Notes: a model not told the origin generated them from the letters alone. A DNA stretch of 64,000 bases from a bacterium (GCA_029561455.1 JAKQIY010000041.1:124001-188000), one strand, 5' to 3'. Counted from the stretch's first letter, positions 26,648 to 35,181 are shown. Made by a program: numbers and translations.

Positions 26648-27553
26648 TTAAGGCATATGACATATGAGAGGAAGAACCAATAGTTCTTTTCCTTTAAAAT
26701 ATGCTACACTTCCATTTTCGCCAAAATGATTATTGACTATTATTTCTCCAATAAAATTTTCTTCATTACCAATTATCATTCCACTTAGGTCTGTTATGGT
26801 ATCACCTAATTTATATATTTTGAGCCTTGTCCCGATTTTAAGATTGCTTTTTCCCCCAGCATCTAGATATAATTTATTTCCTAAAATTTTTACTACATTA
26901 CAAGACCATTCTCTACTTTCTAAGATTTTAATGATATTTTCCATTAACTTTATTATAGATGCACGAAATGCATTTGCTTCTAGAGATTCATCATAACCAC
27001 CACTTGCTCCCATACCTAAAACTTGAGAATACTCTTTTGTTGCTTCCCCTTCCCCTGATTCTGATAAAATAATTTTACCTGTTTTTGCATCTATTATTCT
27101 AACATCGACAGCTACAGTTGCAATTTGTGTCTTACTTTGAGTAAAAACGTTTTTATTCCCCTGAGTTGATACAGAATATTTTGTAACTGCTCCTGTTATG
27201 ATGAAATCAGCGTCTAAAAATTTTGTATTTTGCAAATTTCCTAATGTTAAACCTGATTGTGATAATGCAATTTGTGACATTAAATCTTCAATTTTATCTC
27301 TTTCTAAAAGGACAAAACGATTCGTTTTATCTAATTCGGTTGCTAAAATATTACTTGCATTTTGTCCTAGTCTTCTTTTTCCAAATCTAGTTTCATTAGT
27401 AAATGATGTTATTGCTAATTTTTTTTTCGGACCAATCAATTTGTTTGTTTCGTAATTACGTAATTCATTGTACATGTTTTGCTTAGTAAGGGTCTGTGTT
27501 GTGCATCCAGATAAAAAAATTAACGTACTAAATATAAAAATTATTTTTTTCAT
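26648..27553 (-). CDS. CsgG/HfaB-family lipoprotein
   Basis: 301 residues, lipobox LSGC (Cys17) in 'IFSTLIFLSGC'. The CsgG core is clear: 'KKLAITSFTNETRFGKRRLG', 'NILATELDKTNRFVLLERDK', 'LDADFIITGAVTKYSV', 'VAVDVRIIDAKTGKIILSES'. In curli systems CsgG is a nonameric outer-membrane secretion channel. The version paired with DUF799 lipoproteins is widespread and its function is less well defined. About 80 extra C-terminal residues ('NLKIGTRLKIYKLGD') resemble an SH3-like/FlgT-type domain. First gene of the island operon, with an AT-rich promoter region upstream. Confidence 0.85.
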   Translation of the reverse strand: MKKIIFIFSTLIFLSGCTTQTLTKQNMYNELRNYETNKLIGPKKKLAITSFTNETRFGKRRLGQNASNILATELDKTNRFVLLERDKIEDLMSQIALSQSGLTLGNLQNTKFLDADFIITGAVTKYSVSTQGNKNVFTQSKTQIATVAVDVRIIDAKTGKIILSESGEGEATKEYSQVLGMGASGGYDESLEANAFRASIIKLMENIIKILESREWSCNVVKILGNKLYLDAGGKSNLKIGTRLKIYKLGDTITDLSGMIIGNEENFIGEIIVNNHFGENGSVAYFKGKELLVLPLICHMP

Positions 27554-28016
27554 TTTTTTAATTCTTGATGTTAAATTACTTATAGTTTACTCAAATATAA
27601 TATTTGAATTTAATATTTGAGTTCAATATTTTTCATCACAAATTATAAAAACTAAAATGATATATGATATGAAAAAATACAAAAAGAACTTCAGTTGCCT
27701 TGTTCTATAAATTGCTTAAATCCTCCTTTTCTTTTAAAATTTTTAAAAGGGTTTATGCTTTTGAGCAATAATTAATATAAAGCAAGAACTAAAAAAAGAT
27801 AAACACATAAATAGTTAATCTACCCCAAGATCATCGCCTTGATACGTTTCTGATCTTTATAATTATATAATTATTTTTTAAAAAAGCAAGAAATATTTTA
27901 ATTTAAAGGTAAATATTATAAATATTTTTTTATACACAAAAGTGCAGTAAGACTAATGACAAAATACTTATAATTACAGATATTAATACTGTACTAATGG
28001 AGTTATCAATTGATTG
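27554..28016. other. AT-rich intergenic region
   Basis: No gene seen in 463 bp. It contains the upstream region of the leftward CsgG-like operon, with an inverted repeat at 27591-27622 (CTCAAATAT ... ATATTTGAG, 9-bp arms) about 40 bp before that start, placed where an operator could lie. It also contains AAAATTTTTAAAAG-type runs. Confidence 0.5.
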
Positions 28017-28175
28017 ATGAATGACCCGGCGCAAAAAATACATGATATTATCAACGAACAGTTGAAACGAAAGTTAACTGGGACGATTGTCATTCGTATT
28101 GAAACATTGACCGGTGGTATTACGATGATCGAAAAAACAATAACCGAGAAAGTAGTAAATGAAAAAGTAAAATAG
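28017..28175 (+). CDS. Small protein, YezD/DUF2292-like
   Basis: 52 codons: an N-terminal helix 'PAQKIHDIINEQLKRKL' followed by a beta-hairpin-like 'GTIVIRIETLTGGITMIEKT'. That plan, G-[ST]-[IV] then alternating hydrophobics, G, and I-E-K, matches the DUF2292/YezD family of tiny proteins. A GGAG lies about 11 nt before a possible TTG start (28014), and a strong terminator follows 65 bp after the stop, both favouring a real gene. Function unknown. Confidence 0.5.
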   Translation: MNDPAQKIHDIINEQLKRKLTGTIVIRIETLTGGITMIEKTITEKVVNEKVK

Positions 28176-28239
28176 TTCTTTGTACATAGAATAGAGGCAG
28201 TTTGAATCCAAGACCGGGATAGCCGGACAGTTGAATTTA

Positions 28240-28297
28240 AAGCCAGTATTGAATTCGCAGCGAAAGTTATGCTGTGGTTCAATACGGGCTTTTTTTG
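28240..28297 (+). terminator. Rho-independent terminator after the small DUF2292-like gene
   Basis: AAGCCAGTATTGAATT pairs imperfectly with GGTTCAATACGGGCTT, with an inner CGCAGC/GCTGTG stem and a following run of seven T. Confidence 0.75.
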
Positions 28298-28465
28298 TTC
28301 TGCTAAAGTGGAGTCCACTTCACCGCACAATCTTTAATTACAAAGATTTTACCAATTCATAGAAATATTGGTTTTAGCGGGTTTTCCTCCCAGGTGTACT
28401 CCACTCGTGCATGTTGGCGGGGCAAGCCCGAACCCTGCGAAAAAACCCCGGTTTGATCATGGTTT

Positions 28466-28501
28466 AAAATGGTGGGATAGAATACCACTCTACCTGTTTT
28501 T
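28466..28501. repeat. Small dispersed hairpin repeat, copy 2
   Basis: AAAATGGTGGGATAGAATAC followed by CACTCTACCTGTTTT: the same element as 4665-4700 with four or so changes that weaken the stem. It abuts the 3' end of bshB1. Confidence 0.55.
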
Positions 28502-28506
28502 TGGAT

Positions 28507-29250
28507 TTATTGCAATCCCGCAAATTTGTAATCGCTGAAATGCGCCACCGGGTCGTCCAGCTTCATGGCTTCGCGGACCAGAAACGGTTCGCCATACTGC
28601 GCACCGATTTTGTTGCCCCAGTACTGTCCCCGCGCAACAATGGATTGCATAAATTCCGGGGCGCTGATAAAAGTGGCGTCTTTTTCATTGTCCTGTCGTC
28701 CGGGTGTGTGGAACTGCGATTCGTAGGCGCGGATGGCTTTGAGCTTGTCGGCAAAGCTGTCGGAGACATCGACAATGAACGACGGCGCAAAATCGTACAT
28801 TTCCATATAATAGGCAATTTTAACCGGCCGGAAATACGGCTGGCCGGTGTCGATCTGTTTTAATCCGGATAAAAACGCGGCCTGGCGCACCAGTAAGGAG
28901 CAATTGCTGTGATCCGGGTGTCGGGTTTCCCAGTACGGTGCCAGCACCAGCTTGGGCCGACAACTTCGTATCTCGCGGATGACACGCAGCTTGTTCTCCT
29001 CGGTTACCTGCACATTGCCGTCGGGAATATCCAGAATGCGATTTACGGTCAATCCCATAATGCGAGCCGATTCCTCGTTCTCCTGTTTACGGATTTCCGG
29101 GGTGCCTCGGGTGCCCAGTTCGGCGGCGGTGAGGGAAACGACTCCCGTTTTATAGCCCATGCGCGCCAGTTTGATCATCGTTCCGGCGCACATCAATTCC
29201 ACATCGTCGGGGTGGGCGGCAAAAGCCAAAACATCGCAGGTTGTTTGCAT
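28507..29250 (-). CDS. bshB1: Bacillithiol biosynthesis deacetylase BshB1
   Basis: 247 residues of the PIG-L/LmbE zinc deacetylase family. Zinc motif 'AAHPDDVELMCAGT' (His13, Asp15, Asp16) with the partner 'RHPDHSNCSLLV' (His of HPDH). 'AELGTRGTPEIRKQE' is characteristic of BshB1. It removes the acetyl group of GlcNAc-malate to give GlcN-malate, step 2 of bacillithiol synthesis in the cytoplasm. The start lies 2 nt after the bshC stop, so the genes are translationally coupled. bshA (step 1) is not in the window. Confidence 0.92.
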   Translation of the reverse strand: MQTTCDVLAFAAHPDDVELMCAGTMIKLARMGYKTGVVSLTAAELGTRGTPEIRKQENEESARIMGLTVNRILDIPDGNVQVTEENKLRVIREIRSCRPKLVLAPYWETRHPDHSNCSLLVRQAAFLSGLKQIDTGQPYFRPVKIAYYMEMYDFAPSFIVDVSDSFADKLKAIRAYESQFHTPGRQDNEKDATFISAPEFMQSIVARGQYWGNKIGAQYGEPFLVREAMKLDDPVAHFSDYKFAGLQ

Positions 29251-29252
29251 AT

Positions 29253-30860
29253 TTATAACTCCAGTAATTTATGCTTAAAGCTGCCAATTTCCACAGCCTG
29301 ATACAGTACTTCTAAAAACGACCAGTCATACTTGACCAGGTACGGCGTAATATTTAATTTGCGCTCCTGCAGGGATTGCCCGGGCGCGAGGTTTTCCATA
29401 ACCGTGCGCACCTGTCCCGCCGCAACATCCCCGCGTTGTTCAACTGCTTTCATTACTTTATTTTCCAGACCCTCTAACTGTCCGGTAATATTGAGCAGGG
29501 TCTTGTCAACGACAGGTTGTAAGGTCGGCTCTGTCGCGGTAATCTTGTCCCGTACAGTCTGCAAATCCCGCTGCAAATTGCTTTTGAGCGTTTCGAATTG
29601 CTGTGTCATATCCGTTGGTAGCAAGGCGCGCATAACCCGCTCCGCCGCGCCCTGCGGATCGGCGATGCATTCCTGCGGCGTCAGCGCAAAACGCTGCAAA
29701 TGGCGTTGAATTTTCGGCTCCACCAGGGTAAATGCCGCGCGGGGATATACGACCGGCATGGTCAGGTTCAGGGCGGTGTAGACCCGCCTGAGTTGCGCCC
29801 AGTAGGCAATTTCGCCCGGCCCGCCGACATAGGCTACTGTGGGGAACAGGGTGTCCTGGATCAGTGGCCGCAGCGCCGCTTTGGGACTGAGATTTTGCGG
29901 CGTTTGCAGTAACTCCGCTATAGTTAAGATCTCGCCGGTGGATAACAGTTTATAATCCGCTCCCTGCTGTTCCAGGCTGTGGCGGCCGTTTTTCAGCAAA
30001 AACAAAGCCGGACGGCCCGGCTGCACGGCAAGCTGCTGGTGGTATCCCGCTTGCTCTAATTCAGCGCCGGTTTGCCGCATGGCCGCAACAGTGATATTTT
30101 CCTGCAATTCCCGGGCAAAGACCGGGGCAACGAACGGTTTGTAGCGGGGATCGGCGGCATCGAACAGAATAATGCCGTACCCGGCAAACAACCTGGTGAA
30201 CCAGCGCGCAAAGGCGGTATGATAGGCGATACCCGGCGCATAACATTCCCGTAGCGCGGAGAATATACCGGACTTGAATTCGCTGTCGGTAAGTGAATCC
30301 GCAAATTGAGAAATGAGGTTGGTAATCTTTTCTTCGAGAATAACCTGCGCAACCGGGATTCTCTCCGCTAATACGTCCGGTTGATAGTGCAGTGAGCTAT
30401 ACTTGTTTTCTTTGTCAATAAAACCGCAGTCGCTCACTTCGACAAAATCATGATCCTCGGAAACCAGGTAAAATACCGGCAGGACATTTACTCCCAGCCG
30501 ACCGGACAGTTCCCGCGCCAGTTTAATGGTGGTGAGGGCTTTATAAATGGTATACAACGGCCCGCTGAACAAGCCGGTTTGCTGGCCTGTAGCGACCACC
30601 AGGGTATCGGGACGGCGCAAAGCGGCAATATGTTCCAGGGTTGATTGCGGACAGCCAAAAGTCTTGTTCTGTTCCAGTAATATTTCTATGAATTCCGGCA
30701 TAAATGGCCGGGGCGTTTTAACTGCTTGTCCGGTAACCCGTTTATAATTATCCCATTGGCGATAGTCGCCGTTAAAAAAGAGTTGAACTTTTTCAGGATT
30801 GCCCAGGTAATCGGTAGCCAGTTTGCTCAAGCCCGGTATTTTTTCTATTGCTAGTGTCAT
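29253..30860 (-). CDS. bshC: Bacillithiol synthase / cysteine-adding enzyme BshC
   Basis: 535 residues, full length. Rossmann-core signatures: 'LVVATGQQTGLFSGPLYTIY', 'LPVFYLVSEDHDFVEVSDC', 'TLFPTVAYVGGPGEIAYWAQ' and 'PVVYPRAAFTLVEPKI', all hallmarks of BshC. A coiled-coil segment ('QFETLKSNLQRDLQTVRDKI') follows, as in the family. It attaches L-cysteine to GlcN-malate, forming bacillithiol. Its ATG overlaps the stop of the upstream methyltransferase gene (ATGA), showing a tight operon. Confidence 0.92.
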   Translation of the reverse strand: MTLAIEKIPGLSKLATDYLGNPEKVQLFFNGDYRQWDNYKRVTGQAVKTPRPFMPEFIEILLEQNKTFGCPQSTLEHIAALRRPDTLVVATGQQTGLFSGPLYTIYKALTTIKLARELSGRLGVNVLPVFYLVSEDHDFVEVSDCGFIDKENKYSSLHYQPDVLAERIPVAQVILEEKITNLISQFADSLTDSEFKSGIFSALRECYAPGIAYHTAFARWFTRLFAGYGIILFDAADPRYKPFVAPVFARELQENITVAAMRQTGAELEQAGYHQQLAVQPGRPALFLLKNGRHSLEQQGADYKLLSTGEILTIAELLQTPQNLSPKAALRPLIQDTLFPTVAYVGGPGEIAYWAQLRRVYTALNLTMPVVYPRAAFTLVEPKIQRHLQRFALTPQECIADPQGAAERVMRALLPTDMTQQFETLKSNLQRDLQTVRDKITATEPTLQPVVDKTLLNITGQLEGLENKVMKAVEQRGDVAAGQVRTVMENLAPGQSLQERKLNITPYLVKYDWSFLEVLYQAVEIGSFKHKLLEL

Positions 30861-31645
30861 TGTTTTTGTCCAATTAAAATAAGCCGCGGGGAATGTTGAG
30901 TAAAGGGCTTTTTGCTGTAATCACCATACACCGCAGTGCACTGCAATCCCGCGCGTTGAAAAAAATGCGATAATTCCGGTAAATGGTAGGCGCGCACAGA
31001 TTCGTGGTACTCGCGGGCGTCGCCGTTTTCATGAATAGTTATCGTTTTTTCAATGCGATTGGTGGTTTGGTTAAATGTGCGTTCCTGGATGACCTGATAG
31101 AGCTCCTTTTCCTGCACATCGCGGGTATTCATATTTACAAGTGTTTGCAAAACATTAAGATAATCCAGTAACAGAAACCCGCCCGGTTTTAAAACCGCAG
31201 CTATTTCCCTGATGACCCGTTCATTTTCTTTATCGGTAGAAAAATAGCCAAAACTGGTAAACAGACTCCATACCGCATCAAAGGGGCCGAGCAGGGGAAT
31301 GTGGCGCATATCGCCGCGCACAAACCGGATGGACAGGTTCTTTTTACGGGTTTTACGCTGCGCCATAGCCAACAGTTCCGGGGAAAGATCGAGGCCGCAT
31401 ACCTGGAATCCCAGTTGCGCAGCGATAATAGCGTTCCGGCCGTTGCCGCAGCCCAAATCCAGAATATGCTGTCCCGGCTGCATGTCCAGCGTCTGCATGG
31501 CAAAGCGGACAATAGTTTTCGCTTCGAGGTCATTGCGGTGCGAGTAAATCTTGACGTAATCCTTGCCAAAGGATTCTTTGTACCAGCCCATGTATTCTGC
31601 TTCCTGTTTATAAAGTCTGTTGAATTTATTAATTTTTGCATTCAT
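30857..31645 (-). CDS. Class I SAM-dependent methyltransferase, candidate N-methyl-bacillithiol synthase
   Basis: 262 residues. SAM-binding motif I 'GQHILDLGCGNGRNAII' (about 58-74), acidic loop 'GLDLSPELLAMAQ', 'VRGDMRHIPLLGPFDAVW' and 'LKPGGFLLLDYLN'. It is the first gene of the bshC-bshB1 operon with an ATGA overlap. In Chlorobaculum tepidum a SAM methyltransferase (NmbA) makes N-methyl-bacillithiol. Position and family make this gene a candidate for the same job, but the class I fold alone does not define the substrate. Confidence 0.75.
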   Translation of the reverse strand: MNAKINKFNRLYKQEAEYMGWYKESFGKDYVKIYSHRNDLEAKTIVRFAMQTLDMQPGQHILDLGCGNGRNAIIAAQLGFQVCGLDLSPELLAMAQRKTRKKNLSIRFVRGDMRHIPLLGPFDAVWSLFTSFGYFSTDKENERVIREIAAVLKPGGFLLLDYLNVLQTLVNMNTRDVQEKELYQVIQERTFNQTTNRIEKTITIHENGDAREYHESVRAYHLPELSHFFQRAGLQCTAVYGDYSKKPFTQHSPRLILIGQKQ

Positions 31646-31721
31646 AATAAACAGATTTATTCGGGAATAACAACGTGCACATTTATCTAATTCCTGGATG
31701 ATTTTTGTGTGATCTAAGTGA

Positions 31722-31815
31722 TACGCACCTGGAAGTTTTAACTCTTAAAACCCTATAAAATTCCGGCTATCTCATATATTCATAAAATCGTACGGAGGCA
31801 AGGTGCTAGCACATA
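31722..31815 (+). repeat. Direct repeat flanking the DUF4160/DUF2442 pair, left copy
   Basis: Begins TACGCACCTGGAAGTT and shares about 80 per cent of 94 positions with 32541-32635, including AACCC-ATAAAAT-CCGGCT-TCT-TATATT-ATAA blocks. Same orientation. Confidence 0.7.
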
Positions 31816-32001
31816 AATTTGATCGTACCGGATTTGAATTCCCAAGTAAATTGGAATGTAATATACCTGGATGCTGTTAAAATCACTTGGAAGGTGTAAC
31901 ATTTTTGTTGCATATTTTGTTTTTTTTATATTTTAGAAGCTAGTTTACTGAAGAAAGTCAGGTGGAAGCAATAGTTTTAAAATTTTCAAGTAGATAATAT
32001 A

Positions 32002-32238
32002 ATGCCAACCGTAATCCGAATAGGAGGGTATCGTTTTTTTTTCTATGCAGGAGATGGTAACGAACCTGCTTATATACATATTGAAAGAGAAAACAATACC
32101 TGTAAATTTTGGCTAAAGCCGGTTATGTTTTGTAAGAGTCAGGGATTCAACCGAAATGAGATTAACCGAATTTATCACATTGTTTCCGAAAATCAAGAGT
32201 TACTTGTAAGGAGTTGGAATGAGTATTTTAACGATTGA
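32002..32238 (+). CDS. DUF4160 protein (putative toxin-antitoxin-type pair member)
   Basis: 78 residues with the DUF4160 pattern: 'MPTVIRIGGYRFFFYAGDGN' and 'EPAYIHIERENNTCKFWL', followed by a helical end 'RNEINRIYHIVSENQELLVR'. Such proteins are almost always encoded directly before a DUF2442 protein. The pair behaves like a small two-gene accessory module and is often listed as toxin-antitoxin-like, without firm proof. It overlaps the next gene by 20 bp. Confidence 0.88.
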   Translation: MPTVIRIGGYRFFFYAGDGNEPAYIHIERENNTCKFWLKPVMFCKSQGFNRNEINRIYHIVSENQELLVRSWNEYFND

Positions 32239-32518
32239 TATAAAAGATACCAGGGTGGAGAGTATTACTATTTCTGAAGACACGATTAATGCCAATTTAT
32301 CTGATAGCAGGACAATATCCGTTCCGCTTGCCTGGTACCCGCGTTTGTTTCATGCCAGTGTTGGGGAAAGAAATAACTGGCGATTGACAGGCAAAGGCGA
32401 AGGAATTCACTGGCCGGATTTGGATGAAGATATCAGTGTTGAAAACTTGATAGCCGGTAATCCATCCCGGGAGAGCCAGAATTCTTTTAAAAAATGGCTG
32501 GAGAGCCGGGGAAAATAA
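32219..32518 (+). CDS. DUF2442 protein, partner of the DUF4160 protein
   Basis: 99 residues. The DUF2442 pattern is visible: 'ISEDTINANLSDSRTISVPL', 'WYPRLFHASVGERNNWRL', 'GEGIHWPDLDEDISVENLIAG'. Ribosome site AAGGAG lies inside the upstream gene. Polar C-terminus 'ESQNSFKKWLESRGK'. The gene is translationally coupled to the DUF4160 gene, and both lie between diverged 95-bp direct repeats. Confidence 0.9.
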   Translation: MSILTIDIKDTRVESITISEDTINANLSDSRTISVPLAWYPRLFHASVGERNNWRLTGKGEGIHWPDLDEDISVENLIAGNPSRESQNSFKKWLESRGK

Positions 32519-32540
32519 TTACTGCTAGTAACCTATTTAC

Positions 32541-32635
32541 TACGCACCTGGAAGTTATAATTCTTTTAACCCGATAAAATCCCGGCTTTCTTGTATATTT
32601 ATAATATCACACGAGGACAAGGCGCATAGTACATT
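32541..32635 (+). repeat. Direct repeat flanking the DUF4160/DUF2442 pair, right copy
   Basis: TACGCACCTGGAAGTTATAA start, homologous to 31722-31815, same orientation. It is immediately followed by a methyltransferase fragment. Confidence 0.7.
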
Positions 32636-32636
32636 G

Positions 32637-32703
32637 AAAGCTGGTAAACAGATTCCATACCGCATCAAAGGGCCCGGCCAGGGGAAAATAGCGCATATCG
32701 CCG
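32637..32703 (-). pseudogene. Fragment of a second bacillithiol-type methyltransferase gene
   Basis: On the minus strand it encodes 'GDMRYFPLAGPFDAVWNLFT' then 'SF', matching 'GDMRHIPLLGPFDAVWSLFT' plus 'SF' of the gene at 30857-31645. A TAA in frame lies four codons before it. The substitutions show it is an old, diverged copy, not a recent duplication. Confidence 0.7.
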
Positions 32704-32934
32704 GGTTTATGCCTTTACCCTTTCTGTTCAAAATTATGGTGCCTTTTTTGGGTAAAACAAGCCGCCATTCTGCCGGCTGAATTATTCCAATACACCATGC
32801 CAGAGATAATTGTCTTGCATATTTCAATAATATGATTATATTTAATTAAATTCTTCCATTTCCTCCGGTAAGTCTACTCCAGCGACACAGCCTTTCAAAA
32901 AATGGATTAACATTTCTTTTTTAAAGGAGATATT

Positions 32935-35181
32935 ATGTTAATCAGAAAACATGTGTCTATCATTGTTATCGGTCTCACCATGCTTTGTCAAAACCTGTTT
33001 GCGCAAATCATTGTAACAGGCGTAGTGATCAATAATGGTGATGAACCGGTAGAAGGCGCCCTGGTCGAGTTGATCGACGAAGAAGACACCACACGGGTTT
33101 TCAGTAATACCACCAATGCCGAGGGCAAGTATACCATAATAATTACCGAAACCGGCATTGATACCGAACCTGCCCTGCCCCAGGCATTTAGGTTGTTACA
33201 AAACTATCCCAATCCCTTCAATCCGTCGACCGTGATCAGTTATGAAATTCCCTACCCGGCACATGTTCGCATCGAAATTTATAACGTATTGGGACAAAGG
33301 ATCAAAACATTATTCGACGCCATGCAAACCGACCTGCATGGTCGTGTGCTTTGGGACGCCACCAATGAACAAGGCAAAGGCGTGGCCGCCGGTGTTTATA
33401 TTTATTCGCTCATCGCCGATAATGTTCGAATTAACCACAAAATGTTATTGCTGGATGGGTGTTTTGGAAAAGCAAAAATCTCTGAAATAGCTTCAGCAGA
33501 GCCTGAGGCCGGCTCGCGAACGGGTATGGGAAAAACGGTTTCTAATTTATATACACTGAAAATTACCGGAAGGGATTTATCAAAATATATTATAAAACAC
33601 CAGTTAATCGTCACACATACTATTATTCCACAAATTGTTGTTTTTCGCATTGTTTGTGATATTGATGGTAATTTATATAATACTGTTAAAATATGCGGCC
33701 AATGGTGGATGACCAAAAACCTGAATGTGACACATTACCGTAATGGCGATCCTATTCCATGCGTATCCGAAGAAGATGAATGGGAGGACCTCGTCACCGG
33801 CGCCTATTGTTATTATGATAATAACGAAAGTTATGCCGGGGAATATGGCGCTTTGTATAACGGGTACGCCGTGAATGACAACAGACAACTAGCCCCTGCC
33901 GGCTGGCATGTTGCCAATGAAGCAGAGTGGCAGACTCTCTTCGATTGTCTGGGTGGCATAAATGTGGCTGGTAGTAAATTGAAAGAAACCGGAACGACAC
34001 ATTGGCTGGCCCCAAATAGCGATGCAACAAATGAAAGTGGTTTTACTGCTCTTCCGGGTGGATGGCGTTCTTGGAGTAATGGGAGTATAGGAGAATATGC
34101 TTATTTTAGGGCTTTTGGTGAGATTTTCCACCCCACTTATAATTTGCGATTGGAGGAGGCCAGGGTAAGTATCGGTTCGTCAGATTTGTTCATTGGTACA
34201 TCCGTTCGTTGTGTTATGGGCGAAACGGAAGCCGTTCCCAATTCTCCAATTCTTTACTGGCCTGTAAATGGTTCTGCAAATGAATTTTTTAGTCCAACAT
34301 TGAAATGGAACGCAATGCCAGGCGCTGCCTCCTTTGAATTACAGGTTGCAACAGATCCCGGTTTTGTCAATCTTTATCTGGTACAAAATAATCTTAATCA
34401 AAACTATTTTGACTGGCCTAATATTTACCACTATTACTATATAGCCGGTCTTGCCGATAGTACGACCTACTATTGGCGAGTTAATGCTGCAAATAGTGGT
34501 GGCACAAGTAACTGGTCGGAGACCTGGAGTTTTACTACTATGACAAGAGATTCCGGTTTCGTTAGTGATTATGACGGTAATGTCTACAAAACCATAAAGA
34601 TTGGTAACCAATGGTGGATGGCCGAAAACCTGCGAGTAAAACATTACTGTAACGGCGAGCCTATAGCCCATGTAACCGCGGATTCGGTTTGGAGATATCT
34701 TAAAAACGGCGCTTATTGTTATTATAATAATGACGGTAGTAATGCCGCCGATTTCGGCGCTTTGTATAACTGGTTTGCAGTGGCTGACAACAGGAAACTA
34801 GCCCCCGCCGGATGGCATGTGCCGACAGATGATGACTGGAAACAACTGGAATTATACATGGGTATAAATCCAGGGGTTATTAATCTTAATTTGCGTGGTT
34901 TCGATGAAGGCGGTAAACTCAAACAAGCAGGAACAGACTATTGGCTGAGCCCGAATGAAGGCGCAACCAATGCATCCCGCTTTTCTGCGTTACCTGGCGG
35001 TGGTCGTCGAGGATATACTTTTCATCATAAGAATGTTTATGCTTATTTCTGGACTTCTTCGGAAGAAGATGAAAGATCTAGTTTTGGACGCAGATTGAGC
35101 TATAATGATAAGAAAATAGAGCGTTTGTATTCTTATGAAAGTAAGATATCAGGTTTCTCTGTCCGGTGTATTAAGGATTAG
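32935..35181 (+). CDS. Secreted multidomain protein with two FISUMP domains
   Basis: 748 residues. Signal peptide to about 24 ('MLCQNLFAQ'). A regulatory-like beta-sandwich (about 25-85) is followed by a FlgD/T9SS-type Ig module at about 88-165 ('LLQNYPNPFNPSTVISYEIP', 'VRIEIYNVLGQRIKTL', 'GVAAGVYIYSL'). Then a FISUMP (Fib_succ_major) domain at about 240-425 ('DGNLYNTVKICGQWWMTKNL', 'LAPAGWHV', 'SVRCVMG'), an Fn3-like domain (about 430-535) and a second FISUMP domain at about 545-748 ('DGNVYKTIKIGNQWWMAENL', 'FSVRCIKD'). Function unknown; surface or extracellular. The FlgD-like module is normally C-terminal, so its internal position is odd. Ribosome site AAAGGAG. Confidence 0.85.
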   Translation: MLIRKHVSIIVIGLTMLCQNLFAQIIVTGVVINNGDEPVEGALVELIDEEDTTRVFSNTTNAEGKYTIIITETGIDTEPALPQAFRLLQNYPNPFNPSTVISYEIPYPAHVRIEIYNVLGQRIKTLFDAMQTDLHGRVLWDATNEQGKGVAAGVYIYSLIADNVRINHKMLLLDGCFGKAKISEIASAEPEAGSRTGMGKTVSNLYTLKITGRDLSKYIIKHQLIVTHTIIPQIVVFRIVCDIDGNLYNTVKICGQWWMTKNLNVTHYRNGDPIPCVSEEDEWEDLVTGAYCYYDNNESYAGEYGALYNGYAVNDNRQLAPAGWHVANEAEWQTLFDCLGGINVAGSKLKETGTTHWLAPNSDATNESGFTALPGGWRSWSNGSIGEYAYFRAFGEIFHPTYNLRLEEARVSIGSSDLFIGTSVRCVMGETEAVPNSPILYWPVNGSANEFFSPTLKWNAMPGAASFELQVATDPGFVNLYLVQNNLNQNYFDWPNIYHYYYIAGLADSTTYYWRVNAANSGGTSNWSETWSFTTMTRDSGFVSDYDGNVYKTIKIGNQWWMAENLRVKHYCNGEPIAHVTADSVWRYLKNGAYCYYNNDGSNAADFGALYNWFAVADNRKLAPAGWHVPTDDDWKQLELYMGINPGVINLNLRGFDEGGKLKQAGTDYWLSPNEGATNASRFSALPGGGRRGYTFHHKNVYAYFWTSSEEDERSSFGRRLSYNDKKIERLYSYESKISGFSVRCIKD

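Noticed and set aside
32555-32827. 90-codon minus-strand frame as an intact gene
   Set aside because: It spans the direct repeat and the methyltransferase relic in a shifted frame; the similarity lies in a different frame, so it is not a real protein.
32828-32934. Short minus-strand peptide ending 'GVDLPEEMEEFN' before the FISUMP gene
   Set aside because: Looks coding-like but has only about 24 codons and no recognisable family; insufficient evidence.
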